A stretch of 8,871 nt of DNA from Bacilli bacterium (GCA_028287455.1 JAQBPP010000230.1:1-8871); one strand, 5' to 3'. Positions 1-6,455 are shown, numbered from the stretch's first letter. Program-made: numbers and translations. The notes: generated from the sequence alone by a model not told the origin.

Positions 1-490
1 CAGTTTCAATCCTGGATGATTGATCATCCCCGATGACTTCCACTGCAATTTCCTCTACAGTCATTTCAAATCTTTCATTGAAATCTTTTGTCTCTTCAAG
101 CGCTTTCAGGAATTCCTCATTTGATAAAAGTTTGCCAACTGTGACATGCGGCACGTAACTATAGTCGCGGTTCAAATGCTGTTTAAGTGTGCCTGTATAC
201 AATCTGTCATGAATGTCAATCAGCGCGTCAAGGCCCCTTTTTACATTCAGAAACAAATAGTTGCCAGCGGAACCAGTTATCCCTTGCAGAACAAGAGAAA
301 ATGGCCGGGCAGTCGACAAACATTGTTGCAGATGCCGCATGATTTCATCTGTAGATAATTCACTTACAAATGGAAACACAAGCGTCACATGCGGAGGGAT
401 CAGGCAGGCAAGGGGATCATATCTTTCTCTAATCTGAGTAAGTAGTGCCCTATTTTCGAACTGCGGGAAAATCAGGATTGATCGTTTCAA
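1..490 (-). CDS. 2H phosphoesterase family protein ('2'-5' RNA ligase' type), 3' end beyond window
   Basis: Reading the minus strand from a TTG at 490 gives 163 open codons to the window edge, so the C-terminus is missing, probably by only a few residues, since YjcG-like relatives are about 170 residues. Two HxT motifs mark the 2H fold: PPHVTLVFPF with H34/T36 and VPHVTVGKL with H115/T117. In this superfamily the paired HxT motifs form the active site for cyclic phosphodiester or 2'-5' RNA bond chemistry; the physiological substrate in Bacillales is not established. The N-terminus (SILIFP..., RERYDPLACLIPPHVTL) resembles B. subtilis YjcG. The TTG start is preferred because a GGGGGCAGGG ribosome site lies just upstream, and an in-frame TAG 13-15 bases upstream leaves no earlier start. 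No signal peptide or membrane segment is seen, so it is probably cytoplasmic. It is transcribed divergently from ylbJ. Confidence 0.88.
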   Translation of the reverse strand, partial: MKRSILIFPQFENRALLTQIRERYDPLACLIPPHVTLVFPFVSELSTDEIMRHLQQCLSTARPFSLVLQGITGSAGNYLFLNVKRGLDALIDIHDRLYTGTLKQHLNRDYSYVPHVTVGKLLSNEEFLKALEETKDFNERFEMTVEEIAVEVIGDDQSSRIET

Positions 491-546
491 CGTCCCTGCC
501 CCCTATCAAAAAAAACGCCGTCAGTGACGCGCTGACGACTTTTCAT
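487..546 (-). CDS. Possible 19-residue leader peptide overlapping the hairpin
   Basis: An ATG at 546 opens a short minus-strand frame reading MKSRQRVTDGVFFDRGQGR, and its TGA overlaps the downstream TTG start (TTGA). The frame runs through both hairpin arms and the T-run, so a translating ribosome would cover the terminator stem. Upstream there is only a weak AGAAG ribosome site, about 7 bases away. Such arrangements can couple translation to attenuation. It could equally be a chance frame; there is no protein-family evidence. Confidence 0.2.
   Translation of the reverse strand: MKSRQRVTDGVFFDRGQGR
508..539 (-). terminator. Intrinsic-terminator-like hairpin in the leader of the 2H gene
   Basis: On the minus strand, GTCGTCAG pairs with CTGACGGC (8 bp including one G-U) around a 7-base loop, followed after one G by eight consecutive T. 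This is the textbook shape of a Rho-independent terminator. It ends about 18 bases before the TTG start and abuts the ribosome site of the 2H gene. No other minus-strand gene lies immediately upstream that it could terminate, so it may act as an attenuator or block antisense transcription. Confidence 0.65.
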
Positions 547-573
547 AGTTTATCTTCTACACTTTTATGCTCT

Positions 574-603
574 AGTTTAGCAAATGTTTCATAACCTAGT
601 CAA
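574..603 (-). promoter_or_regulatory. Candidate sigma-A promoter for the 2H gene
   Basis: On the minus strand, TTGACT (603-598) is separated by 18 bases from TAAACT (579-574). The match to the vegetative consensus is good at -35 and fair at -10. A start near 567 would give a leader of about 77 bases that contains the terminator-like hairpin before the TTG start. Called by eye only. Confidence 0.45.
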
Positions 604-642
604 AATTGTTAACATTACTGCGATTATCTCGTGGACGACCCG

Positions 643-671
643 GCATACCGCTGGACTACATCCCATATGAA
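643..671 (+). promoter_or_regulatory. Candidate sigma-E promoter for ylbJ
   Basis: GCATACC (643-649) and CATATGAA (664-671) are separated by 14 bases. This resembles the mother-cell sigma-E pattern (ATA core at -35, CATA-type -10, spacing 13-15). The location about 55 bases before the chosen ylbJ start is suitable, and B. subtilis ylbJ is known as a sporulation gene of the sigma-E regulon. No alternative sigma-A promoter is obvious in this gap. Support is pattern plus context only. Confidence 0.42.
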
Positions 672-706
672 TGAAAGAGGACAACTTGCTAAGTTCCCCC
701 TTAGTT

Positions 707-714
707 AAAAGGAG
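707..714 (+). promoter_or_regulatory. ylbJ: Ribosome binding site deciding the ylbJ start
   Basis: AAAAGGAG (707-714), extended by ATGA, resembles the anti-Shine-Dalgarno complement AAAGGAGGTGA. It directly abuts the ATG at 715, which therefore cannot use it. The next in-frame ATG at 727 lies 12 bases downstream, a little long but workable, and is the better start. Confidence 0.6.
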
Positions 715-726
715 ATGACAGAAATA

Positions 727-1986
727 ATGCCGATTCAATCAAGGCGTACAGGGACGGTCTTGCTGGCAACGGCGGTGGTGTTCCTGACACTTGCGTTAGT
801 CATTTACCCCCAGGAAGGATTTAGTGCAGGAAAGATGGGACTAAAAGTCTTCTGGGACATTGTGTTCCCATCACTATTACCCTTCTTCATTCTGTCAGAG
901 CTGCTGCTCGGTGTGGGAGTGGTTCACGCGTTGGGGGTCTTGCTGGAGCCGTTGATGCGTCCGCTGTTCTCCGTTCCAGGAGTAGGTGCATTTGCACTAT
1001 CCATGGGACTTGCAGCAGGTTACCCAATGGATGCAGTGATTACAGCAAAATTTCGCAAATCACGAATGTGCAGCCGGGTAGAAGGGGAACGATTGCTGGC
1101 GTTTACCAACACAGCAGACCCGCTGTTTATGTTCGGCGCAGTTGCGGTGGGCATGCTTGGCAACCCCAGCCTTGGCATAGTCCTTGCGATCGCTCACTAC
1201 ATTTCCGCGTTTCTGGTCGGAATTTGCTTCAAACTTTATGGACGAAATCAGACTGAATCAGAGCAGATTTCAACGAGTGAAGTGCGCAGAGGCAATCTGA
1301 TTGTTCGCGCGTTTCGCGAAATGATCAAAGCGCGTCAGGAGGATCAACGTCCCTTTGGCAGGTTGCTAGGTGACGCTGTCAATGACTCGGTTCGGACGTT
1401 GCTGATGATTTGTGGGTTTATCGTCTTTTTTTCCGTACTGATAAAAGTGTTAACCCTTGCGAAAATTATTCCAGTGCTTTCTATTCCATTGATGGGACTC
1501 TTTCATTTGCTGGGCATCGATCAGAATTTGGTTGGCCCGATGATGTCGGGATTGCTCGAAATTGATATCGGCTCTGCACAGGCAGCGGTGGTGCACGCAC
1601 CCCTCATTGAAAAGCTGATTGTCATCTCAGCGATTATTGCCTGGTCTGGTTTATCAGTCCATGCGCAGGTGGCATCTGTCTTAACCGAAACAGACATTCG
1701 TTTTATGCCCTATATCGGAGCGCGTCTGCTGCATGCGATATTCGCCGGTGGTATTACTTATCTTGCCTGGATTTACGGGATTGGACAAAAAGCTACTTCT
1801 GTCTTTGCGCCAGCTGCTGTTCGCATTGCGACAGACCCAACTGGCACTTGGATGGATCATTTTCTGGCCAGTATGCATTCAGTATCGGTCTGGGCATTGT
1901 ACCTGGGAGCAGCTGTATTGGTTTCCGTCGTCATCTACCTCATTCGGCACGTTCGACTGGTGATATGGGTCAGTAAACAGCGATAA
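727..1986 (+). CDS. ylbJ: Sporulation integral membrane protein YlbJ
   Basis: A 419-residue multi-pass membrane protein closely resembling B. subtilis YlbJ, which is about 408 residues. Recognisable features are WDIVFPSLLPFFILSELL at about residues 43-60, GVLLEPLMRPLFSVPGVGAF, the conserved AGYPMDAVITAKF loop near 97-109, and FTNTADPLFMFGAVAVG near 126-142. A second hydrophobic half contains AWSGLSVHAQVAS near 305-317. The two halves each resemble the nucleoside-recognition ('Gate') domain of transporter-like proteins. YlbJ is needed for normal spore formation in B. subtilis, but its transported substrate, if any, is unknown. It likely acts in the mother-cell or forespore membrane. The ATG at 727 is preferred over 715 because of ribosome-site spacing. 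The gene is monocistronic, with a sigma-E-like promoter upstream and a hairpin terminator downstream. Confidence 0.92.
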   Translation: MPIQSRRTGTVLLATAVVFLTLALVIYPQEGFSAGKMGLKVFWDIVFPSLLPFFILSELLLGVGVVHALGVLLEPLMRPLFSVPGVGAFALSMGLAAGYPMDAVITAKFRKSRMCSRVEGERLLAFTNTADPLFMFGAVAVGMLGNPSLGIVLAIAHYISAFLVGICFKLYGRNQTESEQISTSEVRRGNLIVRAFREMIKARQEDQRPFGRLLGDAVNDSVRTLLMICGFIVFFSVLIKVLTLAKIIPVLSIPLMGLFHLLGIDQNLVGPMMSGLLEIDIGSAQAAVVHAPLIEKLIVISAIIAWSGLSVHAQVASVLTETDIRFMPYIGARLLHAIFAGGITYLAWIYGIGQKATSVFAPAAVRIATDPTGTWMDHFLASMHSVSVWALYLGAAVLVSVVIYLIRHVRLVIWVSKQR

Positions 1987-2007
1987 GCCTAAATAAACAA
2001 TCAACAA

Positions 2008-2047
2008 AGAAAGGGACTGATTACCATTAAGTAACCAGACCCTTTTT
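2008..2047. terminator. Bidirectional terminator between convergent ylbJ and uppP
   Basis: A long interrupted stem sits between the two convergent stops: AAAGGG/CCCTTT, then CTG/CAG, then TTAC/GTAA around a CATTAA loop, with two single mismatches. A T-run follows on the plus strand and a shorter purine-interrupted T-run on the minus strand. It should end ylbJ transcripts and, less strongly, uppP transcripts. Confidence 0.75.
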
Positions 2048-2059
2048 CCATATCAATCA

Positions 2060-2857
2060 CTAAATTACCGAAAACACGCGGTGAAAAAACAATTGGTCGG
2101 CTAAAATCAGCGCTCCGATCGCCCACGTATACCACGCGAAACCTCGCAAAGAGCTTCTGGACAACAGACGCAGCATGTACCGAATGGCAAAATAACCGGA
2201 AACTGCTGCCACTGCTGCAGCCAATAAATTCGTTTGGGAAAAAGAGGTCTGTAGATCTCCGCTTGCTAGTGCATGCCTGGTTTCCAGCAAAAACGCACCG
2301 GATACCGCCGGTATCGACACTAAAAACGAAAACTCGGCTGCAAATGAGCGGTCTAACCCTCTCCATATGGATCCGGAAATCGTTAGTCCCGAGCGTGAAA
2401 TTGCGGGCAAAATCGCAGCTCCCTGCAAGACGCCAATTAAAAATGAATCCAGATAAGTCGTTTCTGTCAGCCGTTTCTGCCCAGCCGGCAATGTCTCCGT
2501 CCACCATAAAATGGTGCCAGTCAGTAAAAACTCGATGCCGAGTGTTTTCCCTTCTGCAAAGATCCGGTCAAACTGATCCTTAAACAGCAATCCAATCAAC
2601 GCTGTCGGGATGCTGGCCACCCAAACTTTGCGGGCTAGCGGGCCCCACGGGCGCCGCACGATCTCCCCTACGTTTGCGCGGAACACCCAGATCACCGCGA
2701 TCAAAGTGCCAGCGTGCATCAATACATCCAACATCAGCGCGCCTTCCTGAAGTCCAAACAGTTTCTGAAACAGCACCAAATGGCCAGATGAACTAATCGG
2801 CAGAAATTCGGTTAGTCCTTGAATCAACCCCAACCAGATCGCATGCCACGTTGACAA
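2060..2857 (-). CDS. uppP: Undecaprenyl-diphosphatase (UppP/BacA family)
   Basis: A 265-residue polytopic membrane enzyme of normal family length. It dephosphorylates undecaprenyl pyrophosphate to the monophosphate, recycling the lipid carrier of peptidoglycan and other envelope polymers. Higher levels give bacitracin tolerance in characterised relatives. The N-terminal signature QGLTEFLPISSSGHLVL contains the (E/Q)xxxE motif as Q13/E17 plus H26. The second signature is PAISRSGLT at 151-159, with the catalytic-region R155; the more usual form is PGxSRS. The start is TTG, with AGGGGTGG 7 bases upstream and an in-frame stop farther upstream with no other start between. It is divergent from ykvI; a TATACT -10-like hexamer (2909-2904) and a palindrome lie upstream, but no good -35 is seen. 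Confidence 0.95.
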   Translation of the reverse strand: MSTWHAIWLGLIQGLTEFLPISSSGHLVLFQKLFGLQEGALMLDVLMHAGTLIAVIWVFRANVGEIVRRPWGPLARKVWVASIPTALIGLLFKDQFDRIFAEGKTLGIEFLLTGTILWWTETLPAGQKRLTETTYLDSFLIGVLQGAAILPAISRSGLTISGSIWRGLDRSFAAEFSFLVSIPAVSGAFLLETRHALASGDLQTSFSQTNLLAAAVAAVSGYFAIRYMLRLLSRSSLRGFAWYTWAIGALILADQLFFHRVFSVI

Positions 2858-2864
2858 ACGAGTA

Positions 2865-2877
2865 CCACCCCTCTCTC
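2865..2877 (-). promoter_or_regulatory. uppP: Ribosome binding site supporting the TTG start of uppP
   Basis: On the minus strand GAGAGAGGGGTGG ends 7 bases before the TTG at 2857. The AGGGGTGG core pairs well with the 16S rRNA tail, and no ATG or GTG is available in frame between it and the upstream stop. Confidence 0.65.
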
Positions 2878-2879
2878 GA

Positions 2880-2892
2880 TAGGACTGTCCTA
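2880..2892. repeat. Perfect 13-base palindrome in the uppP-ykvI intergenic region
   Basis: TAGGAC-T-GTCCTA is a perfect inverted repeat with a single central base. It lies between the uppP ribosome site and a TATACT -10-like hexamer (2909-2904 on the minus strand), which is where a repressor operator would sit relative to uppP. I cannot assign it to a known regulator, and it may be a short transcript hairpin or chance. Confidence 0.4.
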
Positions 2893-2964
2893 GATCTCAA
2901 AACAGTATATCGACGAACGGACGAGTCTAGAATGGTTTTTTTGTATGCTGAATAAATATGGGAC

Positions 2965-2972
2965 GAGGGGGG
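2965..2972 (+). promoter_or_regulatory. ykvI: Ribosome binding site deciding the ykvI start
   Basis: GAGGGGGG lies 6 bases before the ATG at 2979. The earlier in-frame ATG at 2958 has no ribosome site and would place this purine run inside the coding region, so 2979 is chosen. Confidence 0.7.
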
Positions 2973-2978
2973 TTTAGC

Positions 2979-4076
2979 ATGTCAAAAAGAGAGTGGCTGC
3001 TCAGTATGCAAGTAGCTTTTACCTATGTTGGAACAGTTGTCGGCGCAGGTTTTGCGTCAGGGCAGGAGATTCTGAAGTTTTTTACCCGATTTTCGCCCTA
3101 TAGCAGTGTCAGCATCGTACTCTCTTCGATCTTGATTGGCTTTCTCGGTCATTACCTGTTTTCACTCGGGGCAAGCTATCAGGCCAGGTCGTACCTGGAT
3201 GTCACCCGGCAGTTGTTTGGCAGACGTTATGCAAGACTGTTTGATTGGGTGATGACTTTTATGCTGTTTGGCGTAACTGTGGCCATGATTGCCGGTGTGG
3301 GAGCACTGGCCAGTGAGCAGATTGGCATCTCCTTTGATTTAGGTGCATTGCTCACGATCGCCATTACTTGTGCCGTATTATACAAAGGAATGAAAGGTCT
3401 GCTGATCGTGAACAGTTTTATCGTACCATTTATGATGAGCGTTATTGGGCTTATCTTTATCCGTCACTTCGGTTCACTGTCTAAGCTGCTTCAGTTTGGC
3501 TCTCAAGGCCTGTTTCCAAATTTATCAGAAGTCAATCTGCATGATCCGACCATCTGGGGAGCAGCAGGCTCCGCGATCAGCTATGCTGCATTTAATTTAG
3601 GTTTGTCAGTGGTGGTGCTGGTTCCAATCGGTGGCGAAATCCAAAACCGAACAATCCTCAAGGCAGGTGCCTGGATTAGCGCGAGTTGTTTGTGTTTACT
3701 TCTGCTCTGTGCAGATTGGCTCATGCGTCTGCATTTACCTGGACTTTTTTATTTCGAGATTCCTATGGGTCAGTTATCCAGGGAGCTTGGCAGTCTGTTT
3801 CAATATGTATTTTTTGCTGCTTTATGGGCAGAAATTTTCACCACATTATTAGGGAATGTGTTTGGACTTGTACGGCAATTGCCTATTGCTGCAGGAATGA
3901 AACGTGAGAAGGTGGAACTGCTGGCCGCAGCTGTGATCCTACTGCTCGCCTATGGGGCCTCCCATATTGGCTTTTCCAAAATTGTGGAACATGTCTATCC
4001 TGTATTTGGAGTGATCAGCTTCCTGCTGTTGTTTTTGCTGCTCTGTCCAGCCATTGTTCGTAAAGAGCCCTACTAA
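2979..4076 (+). CDS. ykvI: YkvI-like membrane protein (LeuT/APC-fold putative transporter)
   Basis: A 365-residue, very hydrophobic protein with about ten membrane segments. It resembles B. subtilis YkvI, an uncharacterised family related to amino-acid/cation symporters. The first membrane helix carries the glycine-rich GAGFASGQE at residues 22-30; in LeuT-fold transporters the equivalent region is the unwound substrate/ion-binding part of TM1. Other recognisable stretches are YKGMKGLLIVNSFIVPFMM near 135-153 and a conserved-looking AISYAAFNLGLSVVVLVPIGGE in the middle of the protein. The substrate is unknown; a small amino acid or similar solute is an inference from the fold. The ATG at 2979 is chosen on ribosome-site grounds. 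It is divergent from uppP and 79 bases upstream of the response-regulator gene, with no clear terminator between, so partial read-through is possible. Confidence 0.8.
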   Translation: MSKREWLLSMQVAFTYVGTVVGAGFASGQEILKFFTRFSPYSSVSIVLSSILIGFLGHYLFSLGASYQARSYLDVTRQLFGRRYARLFDWVMTFMLFGVTVAMIAGVGALASEQIGISFDLGALLTIAITCAVLYKGMKGLLIVNSFIVPFMMSVIGLIFIRHFGSLSKLLQFGSQGLFPNLSEVNLHDPTIWGAAGSAISYAAFNLGLSVVVLVPIGGEIQNRTILKAGAWISASCLCLLLLCADWLMRLHLPGLFYFEIPMGQLSRELGSLFQYVFFAALWAEIFTTLLGNVFGLVRQLPIAAGMKREKVELLAAAVILLLAYGASHIGFSKIVEHVYPVFGVISFLLLFLLLCPAIVRKEPY

Positions 4077-4155
4077 ATGCAATCAGATCCTACCCGAATA
4101 TGATATAGTGGGATTAGCCGATGAAAGCGGTTTGCATGAATGAGGAGGATTCACG

Positions 4156-4872
4156 GTGAAGATTCTGGTCGTGGAGGATGAACCCAAAATTCGCGATGTT
4201 CTGGTTGCGTATTTTAAAAATGAGGGTTGGGAAGTCGAATACACCGGAGATGGACATGAAGCCATCTGCCTATTTGACTATAATAAGCACGACCTGATCA
4301 TCCTGGATTTAATGATTCAGGGTCTCCCTGGCGAAGAAGTCTGTAAACAAATCAGAGAAAAATCGAATGTTCCGTTGATTATGTTAACTTCCAAAGGACT
4401 GGAAGGTGATACAATAAATGGATTTAAACTTGGAGCAGATGATTATATTACCAAGCCGTTTAGGGCAAAGGAGTTGGTTGCTCGCATCCATGCGCTCTTT
4501 CGTCGCGTGAACTCTCTTCAATCCCAAGGCGATTCAACCCGAAAAAAATCAGACAAGCTCACATTTAATCAAGGAAATTTAATCATCCAGTTTGATGCTC
4601 AAACAGTTCAAGTGAGTGGAAACACGATTAATTTGACCACGACCGAATTTAAATTGCTAAGCGTCCTATCCGGTAATCCTGGCAAAGTATTCAGCCGTAA
4701 TGACCTATCTTATCAAGTACAGGGATACCGTTATTTGGGAGATGGCAGGTCGATTGATGCACATGTCAAAAATCTGCGCAAAAAACTGGAGCCAGACCCG
4801 CGCAACCCGAACTATATTCAAACTGTGATCGGTTCTGGATACCGGTTTATGTTCCATCCCGACGAGGAGTAG
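4156..4872 (+). CDS. OmpR/PhoB-family response regulator
   Basis: A 238-residue two-domain regulator of standard length. The receiver domain (about 1-115) has the acidic cluster E7/D8/E9, phospho-acceptor D51 in IILDLMIQGLPG, switch T78 and K100 in ITKPF. The C-terminal winged-helix domain (about 137-232) shows TTTEFKLLSVL, then the helix SIDAHVKNLRKKLEPDP and the wing IQTVIGSGYRF. It should bind direct-repeat DNA sites as a dimer when phosphorylated by the adjacent kinase. The start is GTG, with GAGGAGG 7 bases upstream. No convincing sigma-A promoter was found just upstream: TATGAT/TATAGT hexamers near 4099-4109 lack a -35. The regulon is unknown; the YycF/PhoP/BaeR-like subgroup cannot be decided by eye. 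Confidence 0.93.
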   Translation: MKILVVEDEPKIRDVLVAYFKNEGWEVEYTGDGHEAICLFDYNKHDLIILDLMIQGLPGEEVCKQIREKSNVPLIMLTSKGLEGDTINGFKLGADDYITKPFRAKELVARIHALFRRVNSLQSQGDSTRKKSDKLTFNQGNLIIQFDAQTVQVSGNTINLTTTEFKLLSVLSGNPGKVFSRNDLSYQVQGYRYLGDGRSIDAHVKNLRKKLEPDPRNPNYIQTVIGSGYRFMFHPDEE

Positions 4873-4873
4873 C

Positions 4874-6250
4874 ATGAAGAAATGGTTCAGTTCTGTTAAT
4901 CGAATACAGGTCATCTTGTTTTTGGCCCTGTTTGGTGTATCACTCTTTCTAACTTCTTTGGTTGATTCGACCTATCAGTTTAATGCAAATCAACTTTTTA
5001 CAGCTTATCAACAAGATTTATTGAATGTAAATGCTTACAAACTGATCGATGATATGCGCGCTCAAAACATTCTCCAGGGTCCTTTAACTGATAAACAAGC
5101 TCAATGGTTGACACGGCGTGCCAGACTTTATGGGGTTCAAATGCGTTACGAAGATGTCAACCGCACAACGGTATGGATCGATACCAATGTCGCTTCTGAG
5201 CCTGCCCCGCTCAAGCAATTTTCCACCGAAGTCATTGCAAATGGAAAAACTTATGGGTATTTAACCGTTATGTACCTGGCGAACTTTAGTGAACTGGATA
5301 ACCAGGGTGCACAATACCAAAATGAATTGCTGCTGCGAACAAGGATCGCGTATATTGCCGTGCTCTGTTTATCGGTGATTTCCAGTTATTTGCTCGCCAA
5401 ATTGCTCTCCAAACACACTGCCAAGCTGACAGAAGTAGCCATGGCGATCCGGATGGGCAATTGGAGCAGTCGTGCACCTGTTCGCGGGCCGCTAGAGTTG
5501 AAGCAGTTATCCGTCACGTTAAATGAATTAGCGCAGGAACTGCAAACACAGGAAGAATGGCGTCATCAGCTGATGGCCGATTTGGCGCACGAGATTCGGA
5601 CGCCGCTGACAACCCTCCTGTCAGAGATGGAAGCGATTATGGACGGGATCTATGAAGCAAATGAAGAGCGGCTCGGTGGGATTTACGAAGAAATGGAACG
5701 CCTGTCCAGATTGGTCGACGACATGGAACAGCTAACCGAGGCTGAAGGCGCAAGGTTTTCACTTCGAATTAAATCGCGAAATATTGGCCATCTCGTGCGC
5801 AATGTTTATCAGAATTTCTTACAGATGGCGCGTGAAAAGGATATTAAATTGATCTTCATTCCTGCTCTTGTTCCTTGTTTTGCCGAAGTAGACCAAGACA
5901 AAATGATTCAAGTGATTTCCAACTTGCTGTCAAACGCCATCAAATATACGCCTTTTTTTGGCACCGTCACAATAGGCATTCAATGGCATGCTCACGAAAC
6001 CACCATTTATTGTGAAGATACAGGAATTGGGATTACAGCTGATGATTTGCCGTTCGTCTTCAACCGTTTGTACCGGGTCGACAAATCGCGCTCCAGAGCC
6101 AGCGGCGGTCTCGGGCTAGGTTTAAGCATTGCCAAAGTTCTCGTTGAAGCACACGGTGGATCAATTCATGTACAAAGCACCCCAGGTCAGGGATCTCGCT
6201 TCTGGTTTACGATCCCAAATTCATACAAGAAAGTAGAGCAACTGCCGTAA
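4874..6250 (+). CDS. Membrane sensor histidine kinase (HAMP domain)
   Basis: A 458-residue kinase, cognate to the preceding regulator. TM1 is about residues 11-30, an extracytoplasmic sensor loop of about 125 residues follows (31-155), and TM2 is about 156-176. A HAMP linker (about 177-228) joins to the dimerisation domain, with phospho-acceptor H239 in DLAHEIRTPLTTL. The ATPase domain has an N-box near N350/N354 (SNLLSNAIKYT), G1 DTGIGI (382-387), F-box FNRLYR (396-401) and G2 GGLGLGLS (411-418). All catalytic motifs are intact. The sensor loop has no recognisable named domain. The ATG lies one base after the regulator's stop, and its GAGGAG ribosome site is inside the regulator's last codons, indicating co-transcription and coupled translation. 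A strong terminator follows. Confidence 0.94.
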   Translation: MKKWFSSVNRIQVILFLALFGVSLFLTSLVDSTYQFNANQLFTAYQQDLLNVNAYKLIDDMRAQNILQGPLTDKQAQWLTRRARLYGVQMRYEDVNRTTVWIDTNVASEPAPLKQFSTEVIANGKTYGYLTVMYLANFSELDNQGAQYQNELLLRTRIAYIAVLCLSVISSYLLAKLLSKHTAKLTEVAMAIRMGNWSSRAPVRGPLELKQLSVTLNELAQELQTQEEWRHQLMADLAHEIRTPLTTLLSEMEAIMDGIYEANEERLGGIYEEMERLSRLVDDMEQLTEAEGARFSLRIKSRNIGHLVRNVYQNFLQMAREKDIKLIFIPALVPCFAEVDQDKMIQVISNLLSNAIKYTPFFGTVTIGIQWHAHETTIYCEDTGIGITADDLPFVFNRLYRVDKSRSRASGGLGLGLSIAKVLVEAHGGSIHVQSTPGQGSRFWFTIPNSYKKVEQLP

Positions 6251-6309
6251 AGCGGTAAAGTGGAGCATCTGGCGTGAGCGCTCCGGTTGCCGGCAATTGA
6301 TTTATATCA

Positions 6310-6346
6310 AAAAGAGTTCATTGCATAACGTGCAATGAACTCTTTT
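6310..6346. terminator. Strong bidirectional terminator after the histidine kinase
   Basis: A perfect 16-bp stem (6310-6325 with 6331-6346) surrounds a 5-base loop, TAACG. The outer AAAA/TTTT pairs supply a T-run on both strands. It separates the convergent kinase and sugar-permease operons and should stop transcripts from both directions. Confidence 0.88.
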
Positions 6347-6387
6347 CTCGATTGTATTTAATCAAATCTCAACTTTTTTAAACTTAC

Positions 6388-6454
6388 GCAGTAGTAAGAC
6401 TGTCTCTGACCGGCTTTTGCCTGCAACAGAGGGAGGAGACAGTCTAACTACTGC
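6388..6454. repeat. 67-base interrupted palindrome at the end of the permease operon
   Basis: Two 19-base arms (6388-6406 and 6436-6454) are inverted copies differing at one position (an A-A mismatch, 6396/6446), with a 29-base spacer. Each arm contains its own odd palindrome, AGACTGTCT or AGACAGTCT, and the spacer holds a small nested GGC-TTTT-GCC hairpin. On the minus strand the first arm begins one base after the permease stop. No T-run follows the second arm on that strand, so it is not a classic terminator. It could be a 3'-end stabilising hairpin or a small repeat element. Confidence 0.75.
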
Positions 6455-6455
6455 T

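Noticed and set aside
146..358. Plus-strand open frame of 70 codons
   Set aside because: It lies antisense to the 2H phosphoesterase gene, whose HxT motifs show the coding strand.
517..550. Hairpin read as a plus-strand terminator
   Set aside because: On the plus strand it is followed only by a short interrupted T stretch, and no plus-strand gene ends upstream; the eight-T run is on the minus strand.
715..726. Upstream ATG at 715 as the ylbJ start
   Set aside because: The ribosome site ends at 714 with no spacer, so initiation there is unlikely; 727 is preferred.
2001..2507. Long minus-strand open frame overlapping the 3' part of uppP
   Set aside because: It is a different frame of the same strand over a well-supported uppP gene and extends through the terminator; its composition is that of a shadow frame, with no recognisable motifs.
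4077..4137. ATGCAA...TTGCAT inverted repeat and TATGAT/TATAGT hexamers before the response regulator
   Set aside because: The repeat arms are only 6 bases with a 49-base gap, and the -10-like hexamers have no acceptable -35, so neither a terminator nor a promoter is claimed.
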